Source of the DNA: Spongisporangium articulatum
GTDB lineage: Bacteria; Actinomycetota; Actinomycetes; Actinomycetales; Kineosporiaceae
Length of the DNA: 64,000 nt
Assembly: GCF_044465595.1 (NCBI RefSeq)
Contig: NZ_JBITLV010000005.1
Span: 384,559-448,558 of the forward strand
Reading direction: 5' to 3'
Part shown: positions 16,742-25,642 of the stretch, in pieces
How positions within the stretch are numbered: the first letter of the stretch is position 1
How the letters are laid out: every line of letters begins with the position of its first letter
The notes under the pieces: generated by a model
The model's database searches: none
What the model was told of the DNA's origin: nothing
The model's input: the letters and a program-made list of their open reading frames with translations, nothing else
Program-made: the position numbers and the translations under genes

Positions 16742-17402
16742 CGCGCTCGGTCGCCACCCGAACCCCGAACCCGATCAGAGCGACGCCGGTCAGGCTGTCG
16801 AGCATGGCCCGGAACCAGCGTTTCGCGAGCAGCCGCCCGGCGCTGCCGAGCAGGGCGGCGTAGCTGTTCAGCCACGCGATGCCGAACACGGCGTGCAGCA
16901 GGATCAACCCAATCAGCGTCGCCGTGGCCGGCGCTCCGGGCGGCACCAGCTGCGGCAGGGGGCTGGTGTAGAAGACGCCGATCTTCGGGTTCAGGAGGTT
17001 GCCCACGTAGGCGGTCGGGAACGGGTGCGCGGCCCTACCGGTCGGCTGGGTAACGACGACATCAGTGGGGACGTCGGCGGGGTGCCCGCGGTAGGCGTGC
17101 CAGAACGCCTGCAGGCCGAGAGCGATCAGGTACGCCGCGCCGGCCAGCTTCACCACCTGGTACGCCCGGTCCGACGCGGCGAGCAGCCCGGCCAGGCCGA
17201 CCACGGTCAGCGCTCCCCAGGTCAGGCACCCGGTGACGATGCCCAGGGAGGCCGCGAAGGCCGTCCGCCGGCCCCCGGTCACGACGGCCCGGGTGACCAT
17301 GGCTACGTCGGGCCCCGGAGCGAGCGTCAACAAGGCCAGGGCACCGGCCGCGGCCAGCAGTGAGATCAGCACCCGCACAGCATCGCGCAGGAGGCTCGGC
17401 AC
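16737..17402 (-). CDS. LysE/RhtB family amino-acid exporter
   Basis: A 221-residue inner-membrane protein with about six spans. The LysE-family signature near the N-terminus (LLTLAPGPDVAMVTRAVVTGGRRTAFAAS) and the central NLLNPKIGVFY motif are both clear. Members export amino acids or similar metabolites by proton exchange; the substrate cannot be read. GTG at 17402 has a GGGG site 8 nt upstream. GTG at 17372 (VLISLLAAAG) is an alternative. Its stop lies within a direct-repeat block. Confidence 0.9.
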   Translation of the reverse strand: MPSLLRDAVRVLISLLAAAGALALLTLAPGPDVAMVTRAVVTGGRRTAFAASLGIVTGCLTWGALTVVGLAGLLAASDRAYQVVKLAGAAYLIALGLQAFWHAYRGHPADVPTDVVVTQPTGRAAHPFPTAYVGNLLNPKIGVFYTSPLPQLVPPGAPATATLIGLILLHAVFGIAWLNSYAALLGSAGRLLAKRWFRAMLDSLTGVALIGFGVRVATERG

Positions 17403-17480
17403 TGCGGCCCCTACGCAGCGCGCTGACTTTGTCGGGGGCCGGTGGTCTACTCGGGGGCCTCATCGTCAGAGGGGAATGTC

Positions 17481-17894
17481 ATGAGCACTCTCAACCCGTA
17501 CCTGGGCTTCCGGGACAACGCCCGCGAGGCCATCGAGTTCTACCAGTCGGTCTTCGGCGGCGAGCTGACCGTCAACACGTTCGGCGACTTCGGCATGCCG
17601 GTCGACGAGGCCGAGTCGGGCAAGGTCATGCACTCGCAGCTGGAGACGCCGAGCGGCTTCACGCTGATGGCGTCGGACCGGCCGAACTACATGGAACTGC
17701 CCGAGGCCAGCAACATCGCGGTGTCCCTGAGCGGCCCGGCGTCCGACGAGGCGGAGCTGGCGGGCTACTTCGAGAAGCTGTCCGAGGGCGGCACGGTCGC
17801 CGTGCCGCTGGCCAAGGCGCCGTGGGGCGACCAGTTCGGCTCGGTCACCGACCGGTTCGGCATCGAGTGGATGGTCAACATCGCCGGTTCCTGA
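17481..17894 (+). CDS. VOC family protein, PhnB-like
   Basis: A 137-residue single-domain VOC protein of the PhnB-like group: LNPYLGFRDNAREAIEFYQSVFGGEL at the start, VMHSQLETPSGFTLMASD, then LAKAPWGDQFGSVTDRFGIEWMVNI. PhnB-like proteins are widespread and mostly uncharacterised. ATG at 17481 follows GAGGGG, 7 nt away. Only 14 nt separate it from the next gene, which seems to have its own leaderless promoter. Confidence 0.88.
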   Translation: MSTLNPYLGFRDNAREAIEFYQSVFGGELTVNTFGDFGMPVDEAESGKVMHSQLETPSGFTLMASDRPNYMELPEASNIAVSLSGPASDEAELAGYFEKLSEGGTVAVPLAKAPWGDQFGSVTDRFGIEWMVNIAGS

Positions 17895-17908
17895 GTAGCC
17901 TCCGCCAG

Positions 17909-18685
17909 GTGGAGCTGCGCGACAAGGTCGTCCTGGTCACCGGCGGCGCCAACGGCATCGGCCGGGCCAGCGCCGAGCGGTTCGCGCGGGCGGGCGCGCA
18001 CGTGCTGGTGGCGGACGTCGACGCTCGCGCCGGTGCCGAGGTGGCGGGGGCGGTCGGGGGCGCGTTCGTAGCCTGCGACGTGACCGATCTGGACTCGTGC
18101 ACGGCCGCGGTCGCGGCCGCCGAGGAACGGTTCGGCGGGCTGGACGTGGCCTTCCTGAACGCGGGCGTCGCGCTGGGCAGCGACCTCGGCGAGGGCTTCG
18201 ACCTGCTCGCCTACCGCCGGGCGATGTCCGTCAACATCGACGGCGTGGTGTTCGGCGTGCACGCAGCCCTGCCCGCCCTGAAGCGGCGCGGCGGCGCGAT
18301 CGTCGCGACCGCGAGCCTGGCCGGGCTGACCGCGGCACCGGCCGACCCGGTGTACTGCGCGAACAAGCACGCGGTGGTCGGGCTCGTACGGGCCCTCGGG
18401 CCGGTGCTGGCCAAGGACGGCGTTCGGGTCAACGCCGTGTGCCCGGGATACGCGGAGACGGCGATCATCGGCCCGATCGAGGGGATGATCGCGGCGGCGG
18501 GCATCCCGCTGCTGACCCCCGACGACGTGGCCGCCGCGGTCGAGGCGATCCTGGCCGGAGAAGGCACGGGCGAGGCGTGGTTCGTCCAGCCGGGGCGTGC
18601 CCCGGCCCCCTTCGCATTCCGCAACGTGCCCGGCCCGCGTGACGCCGACGGCGGTCGCGTCGGGGGCGTGCCGGAGACGCCCTGA
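17909..18685 (+). CDS. Short-chain dehydrogenase/reductase (SDR)
   Basis: A 258-residue classical SDR that should oxidise or reduce an alcohol/ketone with NAD(P). It has the Rossmann motif TGGANGIG (about 13-20), the D in VACDVTD, LNAGV, the active-site YCANK (YxxxK) with the upstream serine in ATASLAG, and the CPGYAET segment. The acidic residue after the second strand (LVADVDA) favours NAD over NADP. GTG at 17909 has a TAGCCT box 7 nt before it, consistent with a leaderless mRNA. The physiological substrate is unknown. Confidence 0.9.
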   Translation: MELRDKVVLVTGGANGIGRASAERFARAGAHVLVADVDARAGAEVAGAVGGAFVACDVTDLDSCTAAVAAAEERFGGLDVAFLNAGVALGSDLGEGFDLLAYRRAMSVNIDGVVFGVHAALPALKRRGGAIVATASLAGLTAAPADPVYCANKHAVVGLVRALGPVLAKDGVRVNAVCPGYAETAIIGPIEGMIAAAGIPLLTPDDVAAAVEAILAGEGTGEAWFVQPGRAPAPFAFRNVPGPRDADGGRVGGVPETP

Positions 18686-18728
18686 GGTTTCCGGATGCGG
18701 GTCCCGGCAGGACCGGTTGGATCGATGG

Positions 18729-19640
18729 GTGGCCCACACCCTGACCCGCCGCGCCGCCCTCGCGCTCCTCTCCTCGGCTCCGCTCGCAGCGTGCGCCGCC
18801 CCCTCGACCCGGAAGTCGACCGGCCCGACGGGCAGCGTCGCGTCGTCGACCGGGCCGTCGCTCGACCCGACGGGCTTCGCCGACCTGGAGCAGAAGCACG
18901 ACGCCCGGCTCGGCGTGTACGCCGTGAACACCGCGTCGGGGGTCGATCTGGCGTATCGGGCCGACGAGCGGTTCGCCTACTGCTCGACGCTCAAGTCGTT
19001 GCTGGCCGGGCTGGTGCTGCAACGAGCGGACCTGCCACTCGACCGGCGCCTCCGGTACCGGCGCGCGGACCTCGTCGACTACTCACCGGTCACCGAGAAG
19101 CGTGTCCGTACGGGCCTGACGGTGCGCGAGACCCTCGACGCGGCACTGCGGTTCAGCGACAACACGGCCGCCAACCTGCTCTTCGACCAGCTGGGCGGGC
19201 CGGCGGCGGTACAGGCGGGGCTCCGGGCGATCGGCGACGACGTGACGCACGTCGACCGCCGCGAAACGGAGTTGAACGAGGCGCGGCCGGGCGACATCCG
19301 GGACACGACGACGCCCCGCGCGCTAGCTGCGTCTCTGCGGGCCTTCGCCGTCGACGACGCCCTACCCGCCGACCGGCGGGCCCTGCTCAACGACTGGATG
19401 GCTCGGAACACGACCGGTGACGCACTGATCCGGGCCGGAGCGCCCGAGGGCTGGCGCGTCGAGGACAAGACCGGTGCCGGTCGGTACGGCACCCGCAACG
19501 ACGTGGCCGTGCTGCGGCCGCCGTCCGGGGCGCCCGTCGTCCTGGCGGTGATGACCCGCAAGCCCGACGCGGACGCCGGCTACGACGACGCCCTCGTGGC
19601 GGCCGCCGCCCGGCTGGTGAGCGAGGCCCTGACGGGCTGA
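18729..19640 (+). CDS. bla: Class A beta-lactamase (lipoprotein)
   Basis: A 303-residue serine beta-lactamase. The signal sequence has twin arginines (LTRRAALALLSS) and ends in a lipobox, LAAC, so it is probably a lipid-anchored extracellular enzyme. All class A motifs are present: active-site STLK (SxxK), SDN, the omega-loop ETELN with the general base Glu, and KTG (DKTGAGRYG). Family knowledge predicts hydrolysis of penicillins and perhaps cephalosporins; the spectrum cannot be read. GTG at 18729 is the only start in front of the signal peptide. It ends at a strong hairpin. Confidence 0.93.
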   Translation: MAHTLTRRAALALLSSAPLAACAAPSTRKSTGPTGSVASSTGPSLDPTGFADLEQKHDARLGVYAVNTASGVDLAYRADERFAYCSTLKSLLAGLVLQRADLPLDRRLRYRRADLVDYSPVTEKRVRTGLTVRETLDAALRFSDNTAANLLFDQLGGPAAVQAGLRAIGDDVTHVDRRETELNEARPGDIRDTTTPRALAASLRAFAVDDALPADRRALLNDWMARNTTGDALIRAGAPEGWRVEDKTGAGRYGTRNDVAVLRPPSGAPVVLAVMTRKPDADAGYDDALVAAAARLVSEALTG

Positions 19641-19670
19641 GCCCGGCCTCGGACTCGGCTCAGGCCGGGC
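19641..19670. terminator. Hairpin terminator after beta-lactamase
   Basis: A perfect 9-bp stem, gcccggcct (19641-19649) and aggccgggc (19662-19670), with a 12-nt loop, placed between convergent genes. Confidence 0.75.
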
Positions 19671-19676
19671 CGGACG

Positions 19677-20081
19677 TCACGCCACGCGGGTACCCGTGGG
19701 CGGAGCCACGTTCGCGAACCGGCGCGACGGTGTGGTGAGGAACAGCCCGGCCGCCGCGACCGGGATCAGCAGCGCGCCCATGAGGCTCGTCGTGCCGCCG
19801 TCGATCGCGGCGTTCTCCCAGGCGGCCAACGGCCACACGGCGAGCAGCGCGACGACCAGCAGCCAGGACCGCGGCGCCGGGTCCCACCACAGGTTGCGGG
19901 CCGCCCACAGGTGGAACGCCCCGGCAGCGGCGAAGAGGACGACCATCACGAAGTGCAGGAACGAGCCGAGGCCGAGCACCAGGGTCAGCAGTTCCAGCAG
20001 GTGCGGCAGGACCAGGAGGACGACCAGGACCAGGCCGACGATGGTCGAGGCCGGGGGTGTCTGGAGCTCACGAGTCCGCAT
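19677..20081 (-). CDS. Small membrane protein of unknown function
   Basis: A 134-residue protein with four hydrophobic segments (about 13-32, 37-60, 72-88 and 98-116) and a short hydrophilic tail. No family was recognised. Coding is supported by an ATG start at 20081, high GC at third positions and placement between a terminator hairpin and a divergent promoter. Probably an inner-membrane protein. Confidence 0.65.
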   Translation of the reverse strand: MRTRELQTPPASTIVGLVLVVLLVLPHLLELLTLVLGLGSFLHFVMVVLFAAAGAFHLWAARNLWWDPAPRSWLLVVALLAVWPLAAWENAAIDGGTTSLMGALLIPVAAAGLFLTTPSRRFANVAPPTGTRVA

Positions 20082-20122
20082 GGCGGCACAGCATTCCCTA
20101 TGGGGAGGTTACGTGTCGCCAT

Positions 20123-20150
20123 TTGGTGCGAAAGTTCCACGATCTAAGGT
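20123..20150 (+). promoter_or_regulatory. Leaderless promoter of the methyltransferase gene
   Basis: TTGGTG (20123-20128), a 16-bp spacer and TAAGGT (20145-20150) end 6 nt before the GTG start at 20157, as expected for a leaderless transcript. The surrounding sequence is AT-richer than average here. Confidence 0.55.
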
Positions 20151-20156
20151 CGTTCC

Positions 20157-20753
20157 GTGCCCGACGACGCGCTCCTCGCCTACTCACAGCGCGCGGCCGA
20201 ATACGTGGCGCTCCTGGGTTCGATGGATGCCGTGCACGACGACGACCGTGCGCTCATCACCCGCTGGGCCACCGAGCTCGACGGGCCGGTGCTGGACGCC
20301 GGGTGCGGGCCCGGTCACTGGACCGCCCACCTGCAGGGGCTGGGCGTCGACGTCGAGGGACTGGACCAGGTCTCGGACTTCCTGCGCCACGCCCGGAAGG
20401 CCCACCCCGACACCAGGTTCCGGCTCGGCACCCTGCAGGCGCCCGGCGTCCCGCCCGGGTCGTTGGCCGGCGTGCTGGCCTGGTACAGCCTGATCCACCT
20501 GCCCCCGCCCGAGCTGCCCGACGTCCTGGCCGGGTTCCGCGCGGCGCTCGCGCCGGGTGGTGGGCTCGTCGTCGGTTTCTGTCGCGGCGAGCGGCTGGAA
20601 CCGTTCGCCCACAAGGTGACCGAGGCCTGGTTCTGGCCGCCCGACGAGCTGGCCGGCCGCCTCGAGGAGGCCGGCTTCGCCGTCCTGGAGAAGCACCGGC
20701 GGGACGACGCCGGGCAGCGCCCGCACGGAGCGCTCGTCGCACGCCGGGCCTGA
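20157..20753 (+). CDS. Class I SAM-dependent methyltransferase
   Basis: A 198-residue methyltransferase with motif I LDAGCGPGHWTAHL (about 46-59), the acidic end of strand 2 in VEGLDQVSDFL, and the post-motif LAWYSLIHLPP. It resembles small UbiE/Tam-like enzymes in actinobacteria. The substrate is unknown. GTG at 20157 is directly downstream of a well-formed promoter. The stop is 2 bp from the stop of the convergent oxygenase gene. Confidence 0.85.
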   Translation: MPDDALLAYSQRAAEYVALLGSMDAVHDDDRALITRWATELDGPVLDAGCGPGHWTAHLQGLGVDVEGLDQVSDFLRHARKAHPDTRFRLGTLQAPGVPPGSLAGVLAWYSLIHLPPPELPDVLAGFRAALAPGGGLVVGFCRGERLEPFAHKVTEAWFWPPDELAGRLEEAGFAVLEKHRRDDAGQRPHGALVARRA

Positions 20754-20755
20754 GT

Positions 20756-21715
20756 TCAGACCGTGATCGAGGCGAGCCGCTCCTTGAGGAAGTCACCCGC
20801 ACCGACCGGCGGGTACACGGTGGGGCCGGCCAGCTCCGACGGGAGCGTCTCGACGACGGTCCACGGGTCGGCCTCGTGGAAGAAGACCAGGGAGACGAGT
20901 TCCTCGTCGGCGTCGCGGGGATCGGGCGGCAGCACCCGGTGCATGGTCGAACGCCAGCGGTCGCCGGACCAGCGGGCCAGAAGGTCACCGGTGTTGACGG
21001 TCAGCGCACCGGGTACGTAGGGCGCGTCGATCCACTCGCCGTCCAGGGTCTGCACCTGCAGGCCGCCGTACCCGGGTTCGCGGTCGAGCACGGTCAGGGA
21101 CCCGAAGTCGGTGTGCTGGCCGATCCGGAACTGGCCCTCGGCGGGCTCGCCCACGGCGGCCAGGGAGGGGTACCAGTTCACCACCACCGAGTAGGGCGGA
21201 CAGGCCGAGCGTTCCGTGAAGAAGCCCGGTTCGAGACCGGCGGCCAGCGCGAAGATCTCCAGCAGGTCGTCGGACAGCTCCCGGGCCGCCGCGGCGAAAG
21301 CCTCGCCGTAGCGCTCGAACTCGGGCACCTCGGCCGGCCAGACGTTCGGGCCGTACCACTCGTCGTGACCCGGGACCGGCGGTTCGAACGTGGCCCCGAA
21401 GCGGTAGACCTCCTTCAGGTCCGGTGGTGCCTCGACCCCGGTCGCCCCGGCGTGCGACTCGTTCCCGGGCGGCGACCACCCGCGGACCCCGACCGGCGCG
21501 GCGTACGGCCGCTTGGCGTCGTCGTCCGCCCGGAAGAACGCCTTCCCGGCCGCCCGCAGTCCTCTGAGCACCTCGGCCGGGACCCGGTGGCCGGTGACCA
21601 GCAGGAAGCCGATCTCGCTCAGCGCCCGGTCGACGGCGGCCACGACCCCGGCGCGGGCGGCCTCGTCGCCGGAGTACCAGCCGGTGAGGTCGATCAGAGG
21701 GACGGTGGCGGGCAT
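20756..21715 (-). CDS. Isopenicillin-N-synthase-like Fe(II)/2-oxoglutarate oxygenase
   Basis: A 319-residue non-haem iron oxygenase. The conserved N-terminal DIOX_N region contains GFLLVTGHRVP. The double-stranded beta-helix carries the iron ligands HTD (IGQHTDFGSLTVL) and the distal H in STMHRVLPP, followed by the R/S co-substrate region. It is the last gene of a minus-strand run: binding protein, racemase-like enzyme, double permease, oxygenase, with only 28 bp before it. This suggests it hydroxylates or oxidises the imported compound or a breakdown product. The true substrate is not determinable. Confidence 0.87.
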   Translation of the reverse strand: MPATVPLIDLTGWYSGDEAARAGVVAAVDRALSEIGFLLVTGHRVPAEVLRGLRAAGKAFFRADDDAKRPYAAPVGVRGWSPPGNESHAGATGVEAPPDLKEVYRFGATFEPPVPGHDEWYGPNVWPAEVPEFERYGEAFAAAARELSDDLLEIFALAAGLEPGFFTERSACPPYSVVVNWYPSLAAVGEPAEGQFRIGQHTDFGSLTVLDREPGYGGLQVQTLDGEWIDAPYVPGALTVNTGDLLARWSGDRWRSTMHRVLPPDPRDADEELVSLVFFHEADPWTVVETLPSELAGPTVYPPVGAGDFLKERLASITV

Positions 21716-21743
21716 GGGCGGCCTCCTCGGGTCATGGACGGCG

Positions 21744-23285
21744 TCAGGGGGCGGGCGAGAACCGGCGGTGGACGAGCCGCTCGAGGCGACCGAACAGGGC
21801 GAAGACCACGAGCGAGACGGCGACGATCACCAGCGCCGACCCGAAGGCGCGCGGCATCTTCAGCAGCGAGTAGGCGTAGGTGAAGTCGACGCCCAGACCG
21901 GCGCGACCGATGAGCGACTCGGCGACGACGGCGGCCACGACCGAGGAGCCCGCGGCGATCCGCAGTCCGGTCGCCAGGTGCGGCAACGCGCTCGGCACGA
22001 CGACGGAGGTGAACAGGCTGCGCCGGTCGGCGCCGAAGGCGCGGGCCATGTCGCGGTGCCCGGCCACCGCGGCCGCCAACCCGGCCCGGGTGTAGACGAA
22101 CCCGGGCAGCAGCACCATCACCGAGGTGATCACCACCACGGTGCCACCGGAGTAGCCGAAGACCCGTGCGAAGAGGGGGAACAGCGCGACCAGCGGGGTC
22201 GCGGCCATCAGCACCAGGCCGGGTACCGCGATCCCGGCGACGACCGCCGACCACCAGCACAGCACGGCGAGCAGGACGGCCAGGCCGCCACCGATCGCCA
22301 GCCCGAGCCCGGCGGTGACGCCGGTGTGCCCGACGGCGGCGAGGTACGCACCGGGGTCGCCGCGCAGGTCGTCGAACACGCGCTGCGGGCCCGGCGCGAC
22401 CAGGGGCGAGACCTCGCCCAGGGTGATCCAGGCCTGCCACGCGCCGACCAGCACGACGACGAAGAGGGTCGCCTCCACGACCGTCCGGACCGGGTGGGGG
22501 CGCGAGGGCGGCTCGTGACCGGCGATGGTCGAGCCGAACCACCGGCGCAGCAGGAGACCGATCAGGGCGAGGGCGCCGTAGGCCGCGAGGCCACCGGCCG
22601 CGCAGAGGAGGGCGGCGGCCCAGAGCGGCTCCGGACGGGCGTTGCGCATGCCGCCGACCAGCAGCACGCCGAGACCGCGCTCGGCGCCGTACCACTCGCC
22701 GAACACGGCCCCGGCCAGGGCGGCGGGCGCCGCGAGCTTCAGCCCCTCGACCACGAGCGGCAGCGACCGGGGCACCTGGAGCGTCAGCAGGCGCCGGAAG
22801 CGCCCGGCCCCCAGGGACGTGAACCACTCGTGCGCGGCCCGCGGCGAGGCGGCCAGTCCGCGGGCCGTTCCGACGAAGATGAGGAAGAAGACGGCGATGG
22901 CCGCGATCGCCACCGGCCCGGCCCCGCTGCCGGCCACGAGCAGGACGACCGGCCCGACCGCCACCCACGGAGCCGAGTTGGCCAGGGCCGCAACGCGATC
23001 CGCGGAGGCCCGCAACGGCGGCACCTGGTCGGCGATCAGCGCCGCGAGCACCGCGAGTCCCCCGCCGTACAGCAGTCCCTTGGCCGCCGCCGTGAACGTG
23101 GCCTCGGCCGCGCGCCGGTACACCCGGGGATCGTCCAGCAACGGCCGCACCGCCTCGGCCGGGGTCAGGACGAACCCGTCGGCCAGGTGCGCCCGCCCGG
23201 CCAGCTCCCACAGGGTCAGCAGCAGCATGACGCCGGCCAGCACGGAAAACCGCTGTCGGGTGGGCTTCTCGCCCGCGAACCTCAC
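21744..23285 (-). CDS. ABC importer permease, two fused permease units (SsuC/TauC type)
   Basis: A 513-residue protein made of two complete BPD_transp_1 permease halves in one chain, about 1-250 and 255-513, with roughly twelve spans. Each half has an EAA-type ATPase-docking loop: EWFTSLGAGRFRRLLTLQVP near residue 155 and RDMARAFGADRRSLFTSVVVP near residue 410. Nitrate/sulfonate/taurine-family importers normally use one such permease as a homodimer, so the fusion is a notable variation. GTG at 23285 overlaps the previous stop (GTGA). The ATPase partner lies divergently at 26291. Confidence 0.9.
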   Translation of the reverse strand: MRFAGEKPTRQRFSVLAGVMLLLTLWELAGRAHLADGFVLTPAEAVRPLLDDPRVYRRAAEATFTAAAKGLLYGGGLAVLAALIADQVPPLRASADRVAALANSAPWVAVGPVVLLVAGSGAGPVAIAAIAVFFLIFVGTARGLAASPRAAHEWFTSLGAGRFRRLLTLQVPRSLPLVVEGLKLAAPAALAGAVFGEWYGAERGLGVLLVGGMRNARPEPLWAAALLCAAGGLAAYGALALIGLLLRRWFGSTIAGHEPPSRPHPVRTVVEATLFVVVLVGAWQAWITLGEVSPLVAPGPQRVFDDLRGDPGAYLAAVGHTGVTAGLGLAIGGGLAVLLAVLCWWSAVVAGIAVPGLVLMAATPLVALFPLFARVFGYSGGTVVVITSVMVLLPGFVYTRAGLAAAVAGHRDMARAFGADRRSLFTSVVVPSALPHLATGLRIAAGSSVVAAVVAESLIGRAGLGVDFTYAYSLLKMPRAFGSALVIVAVSLVVFALFGRLERLVHRRFSPAP

Positions 23286-24466
23286 GCGACCACCGCCTTG
23301 CCGCGCTCGTGCTCGGGGAACACGTCGGCGTAGGTCTCACCGGCCACGTAGGGGAACCGCTCGGCCAGGTCGTCCGGGACGTCGACGCCGAGGCCCGGGC
23401 CGTCGGGCACCCTCGCGGTGCCGTCGGTGATCGCGGCCAGGGCCAGCGCGGGTTCCACGGCATCGATGAGCGGCTGGTGCGGGTCGATGTCCCACTCCAT
23501 CAGGTCCAGTCCGGCGGCCGTGGTCCAGTGCAGGTTGGCGGCCAGGCCGACCGCCGTGGGCCCGCCGACGTGGGGTACGACCCGCACCCCGAACCCGTCC
23601 GCGCCGGCGGCCACGTCGAGGCAGGCGCGCAGCCCGCCGCAGATGGTGGCGTCGGGCTGGAAGATCGAGGCGGCGCGGGTGCGGGCCAGACGGGCGAAGG
23701 TCTCGGGGGTGTACACGCGTTCGCCGACGGCCACGGGGACCGGGCTGCGCGCGTTCAGCCACACCAGGTCGTCCTCGCGGTGCTGCGGCAGCGGCTCCTC
23801 GAAGAACCAGACCCCGAGCGGGGCCAGCGCCTCGGCCACCCGCAGCGCGGTGCGGGCGTCGTGGAACCAGTAGGAGTCGACGCCGATCGCGACCCCCTCC
23901 CCGAGGTGGTCCCGGACCGCCTCCACGGTGGCGACGTCGTCCGGAACCGAACGTCCGAGGCGCACTTTGACGCCCCGGAAGCCGGCCGCGACCGCCTGGC
24001 CGAAGTAGTGCGCGTGCCACTGCGGGGTGGCCTCGAACATCGTGGTGCCGGTGCCGTACAGCTCGATCGGGCGGGCCACGGCACCGAGCAGTTCGCAGAC
24101 CGGCGCGTCGAGGGCCTTCCCGGCCAGGTCCCACAGCGCGATCTCCACGGCCCCCACGGCCTGGGCGCTCAGGCCGTCGCGGCCGAGGTAGCCGTCGAGG
24201 TGCGTGTGCAGGTCGAGGGTGCGGGCCCGGATGTCCCGCGCGTCCGCCCCGATCAGGGCGCCGGCCACGACGTCCCGCACCACGGCGGCGAACACGGTCG
24301 GGTAGCTGTACCCCCAGTTGGTGCTGGCCTCGCCCCAGCCGACCAGGCCGCCCTCGGTGGTGACCCGGACCAGCGCGAACGAGCGCTGCATCGGCGGGTC
24401 GCTCTTGCGGTAGCCCAGGATGACGGGCTCCACCGCGGCGATCGTGGTCGACCGGGACGACACCAT
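23282..24466 (-). CDS. Mandelate racemase/muconate-lactonizing enzyme family protein
   Basis: A 394-residue enolase-superfamily enzyme that should abstract a proton alpha to a carboxylate and stabilise the enolate on Mg2+. The N-terminal capping domain is followed by the barrel with the base region GVKVRLG (K-x-R instead of the commoner KxK), metal ligands in IGVDSYW, FFEEPLP and VGERVY, and a late histidine motif VVPHVGG. The substrate is not assignable. It overlaps the binding-protein stop (TGATG) and the permease start, so it is the middle gene of a tight operon and presumably processes the imported acid. Confidence 0.9.
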   Translation of the reverse strand: MVSSRSTTIAAVEPVILGYRKSDPPMQRSFALVRVTTEGGLVGWGEASTNWGYSYPTVFAAVVRDVVAGALIGADARDIRARTLDLHTHLDGYLGRDGLSAQAVGAVEIALWDLAGKALDAPVCELLGAVARPIELYGTGTTMFEATPQWHAHYFGQAVAAGFRGVKVRLGRSVPDDVATVEAVRDHLGEGVAIGVDSYWFHDARTALRVAEALAPLGVWFFEEPLPQHREDDLVWLNARSPVPVAVGERVYTPETFARLARTRAASIFQPDATICGGLRACLDVAAGADGFGVRVVPHVGGPTAVGLAANLHWTTAAGLDLMEWDIDPHQPLIDAVEPALALAAITDGTARVPDGPGLGVDVPDDLAERFPYVAGETYADVFPEHERGKAVVA

Positions 24467-25506
24467 CAGGCCTTGGCCGCCTGCAGGAAGGACATGTCGA
24501 CGAACTCGCTCACCGGCGGCAGGTCCTTCTCCCCGGCCGCCTCGTACCCCTTGAACACCTTGTCCTGCATGAACGTCGGGTCCACGGCCAGCCGGTCGGC
24601 CTCGGGGGCGAGCAGCTCGATGTACGCAGGATTGGCCGCGGTGGCGTACTTCTCATCGATCTTCGCGTCCGGACCGGCGCCCTTCACGGTGGCCGACACC
24701 CCGGCCGCCGGGTCGGCGACGTTGTCGTCGATGCCCTGCAACAGCGCCTTCAGGAACCCGCTGACGGCCTCCTGATGGGAGTCGAGGTAGGACCGGCTGG
24801 CGAAGATCAGGTCACCGTACGAGGGCAGGCCGAAGTCCGAGAACGTGACGGCCTTCGTCTGGACGCCCTCCTGCCCCAGGGAGATCGGCTGGTTGGTCGA
24901 GTAGGACGTGATGACGTCCATGTCGCCCTTCACCAACGGCTGGGGGTCGTAGCTCATCGGCACGAACGTGTAGTCGGGCTTCATCCCGTTGGCGGTGAAA
25001 ACGGCGTCCAAGCGGGGCTGTTCGCCCTGGTGGCCGCCGATCTTCTTGCCCTTCAGGTCGGCCGGGGAGTTGATCGGGGTCTTGGCCAGCCAGGTCAGGC
25101 CGTACGGGGACTTGGCGTAGGTGGCCGCGATCACGACGTAGTCGCCACCCTCCTTGTTGGCGTTGATGATCTGCAGCTCGTCGCTGGAGACGCCCATGTC
25201 GACCTTGCCGGCCGCGATGAGTTGTGTGACGGCGGGGGTGTTCTCACCACCAGGCACGAGTTCGGCCTTGACCCCGTTGGCCGCGAAGTAGCCCTTCTGG
25301 TCGGCGAGGTAGTAGCCGGCCCACTCGACGTCGTCCACCCAGTTGAAGCCGAACCGGACCGTCGTGGTGCCGCCGGAAGCGGCCGGCTCGTCGGCACTCC
25401 CCCCACCGCAGGCGGCGACCAGGGCGACGGCTGTGGCCAACGCCGCAGCCGTGGCGGTCCGGCGCAGGCGGCCGGAGCGGGACAGTGAACTCAGCTGCGG
25501 TGCCAT
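24466..25506 (-). CDS. ABC transporter substrate-binding lipoprotein (NMT1/SsuA-like)
   Basis: A 346-residue binding protein. It has a lipoprotein signal (LATAVALVAACGGG, lipobox with Cys near 32) and an NMT1/ThiY/SsuA-like fold: VRFGFNWVDDVEWAGYYLADQKGYFAANG, VDMGVSSDELQIINANKEG, LKGKKIGGHQGEQ. The WAGYYLADQKGYF pattern recurs in proteins binding thiamine precursors, nitrate or sulfonates; the ligand here is unknown. It is the first gene of the minus-strand operon. A 17-bp operator lies 32-48 bp upstream of ATG 25506, shared in sequence with the divergent arm. Confidence 0.9.
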   Translation of the reverse strand: MAPQLSSLSRSGRLRRTATAAALATAVALVAACGGGSADEPAASGGTTTVRFGFNWVDDVEWAGYYLADQKGYFAANGVKAELVPGGENTPAVTQLIAAGKVDMGVSSDELQIINANKEGGDYVVIAATYAKSPYGLTWLAKTPINSPADLKGKKIGGHQGEQPRLDAVFTANGMKPDYTFVPMSYDPQPLVKGDMDVITSYSTNQPISLGQEGVQTKAVTFSDFGLPSYGDLIFASRSYLDSHQEAVSGFLKALLQGIDDNVADPAAGVSATVKGAGPDAKIDEKYATAANPAYIELLAPEADRLAVDPTFMQDKVFKGYEAAGEKDLPPVSEFVDMSFLQAAKA

Positions 25507-25537
25507 GGCGGGACGACCTTTCCCGGAGACCAGATAA

Positions 25538-25554
25538 TGTTGATGACAGCAACA
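25538..25554. promoter_or_regulatory. Operator copy 1, TGTTG-N7-CAACA
   Basis: The interrupted palindrome TGTTGATGACAGCAACA lies between the binding-protein gene and the divergent XRE-cupin gene. The same TGTTG-N7-CAACA pattern recurs at 26261-26277 in front of the ATPase gene. Binding by the XRE-cupin protein is inferred. Confidence 0.65.
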
Positions 25555-25642
25555 TCGACCTGGTCCATTGCACAGGAATGTGGCTGGGGTTACGTCCGTA
25601 GAAACTCGGAGCGGACCGAATCAGGCAGACAGGGAGCCGCGG

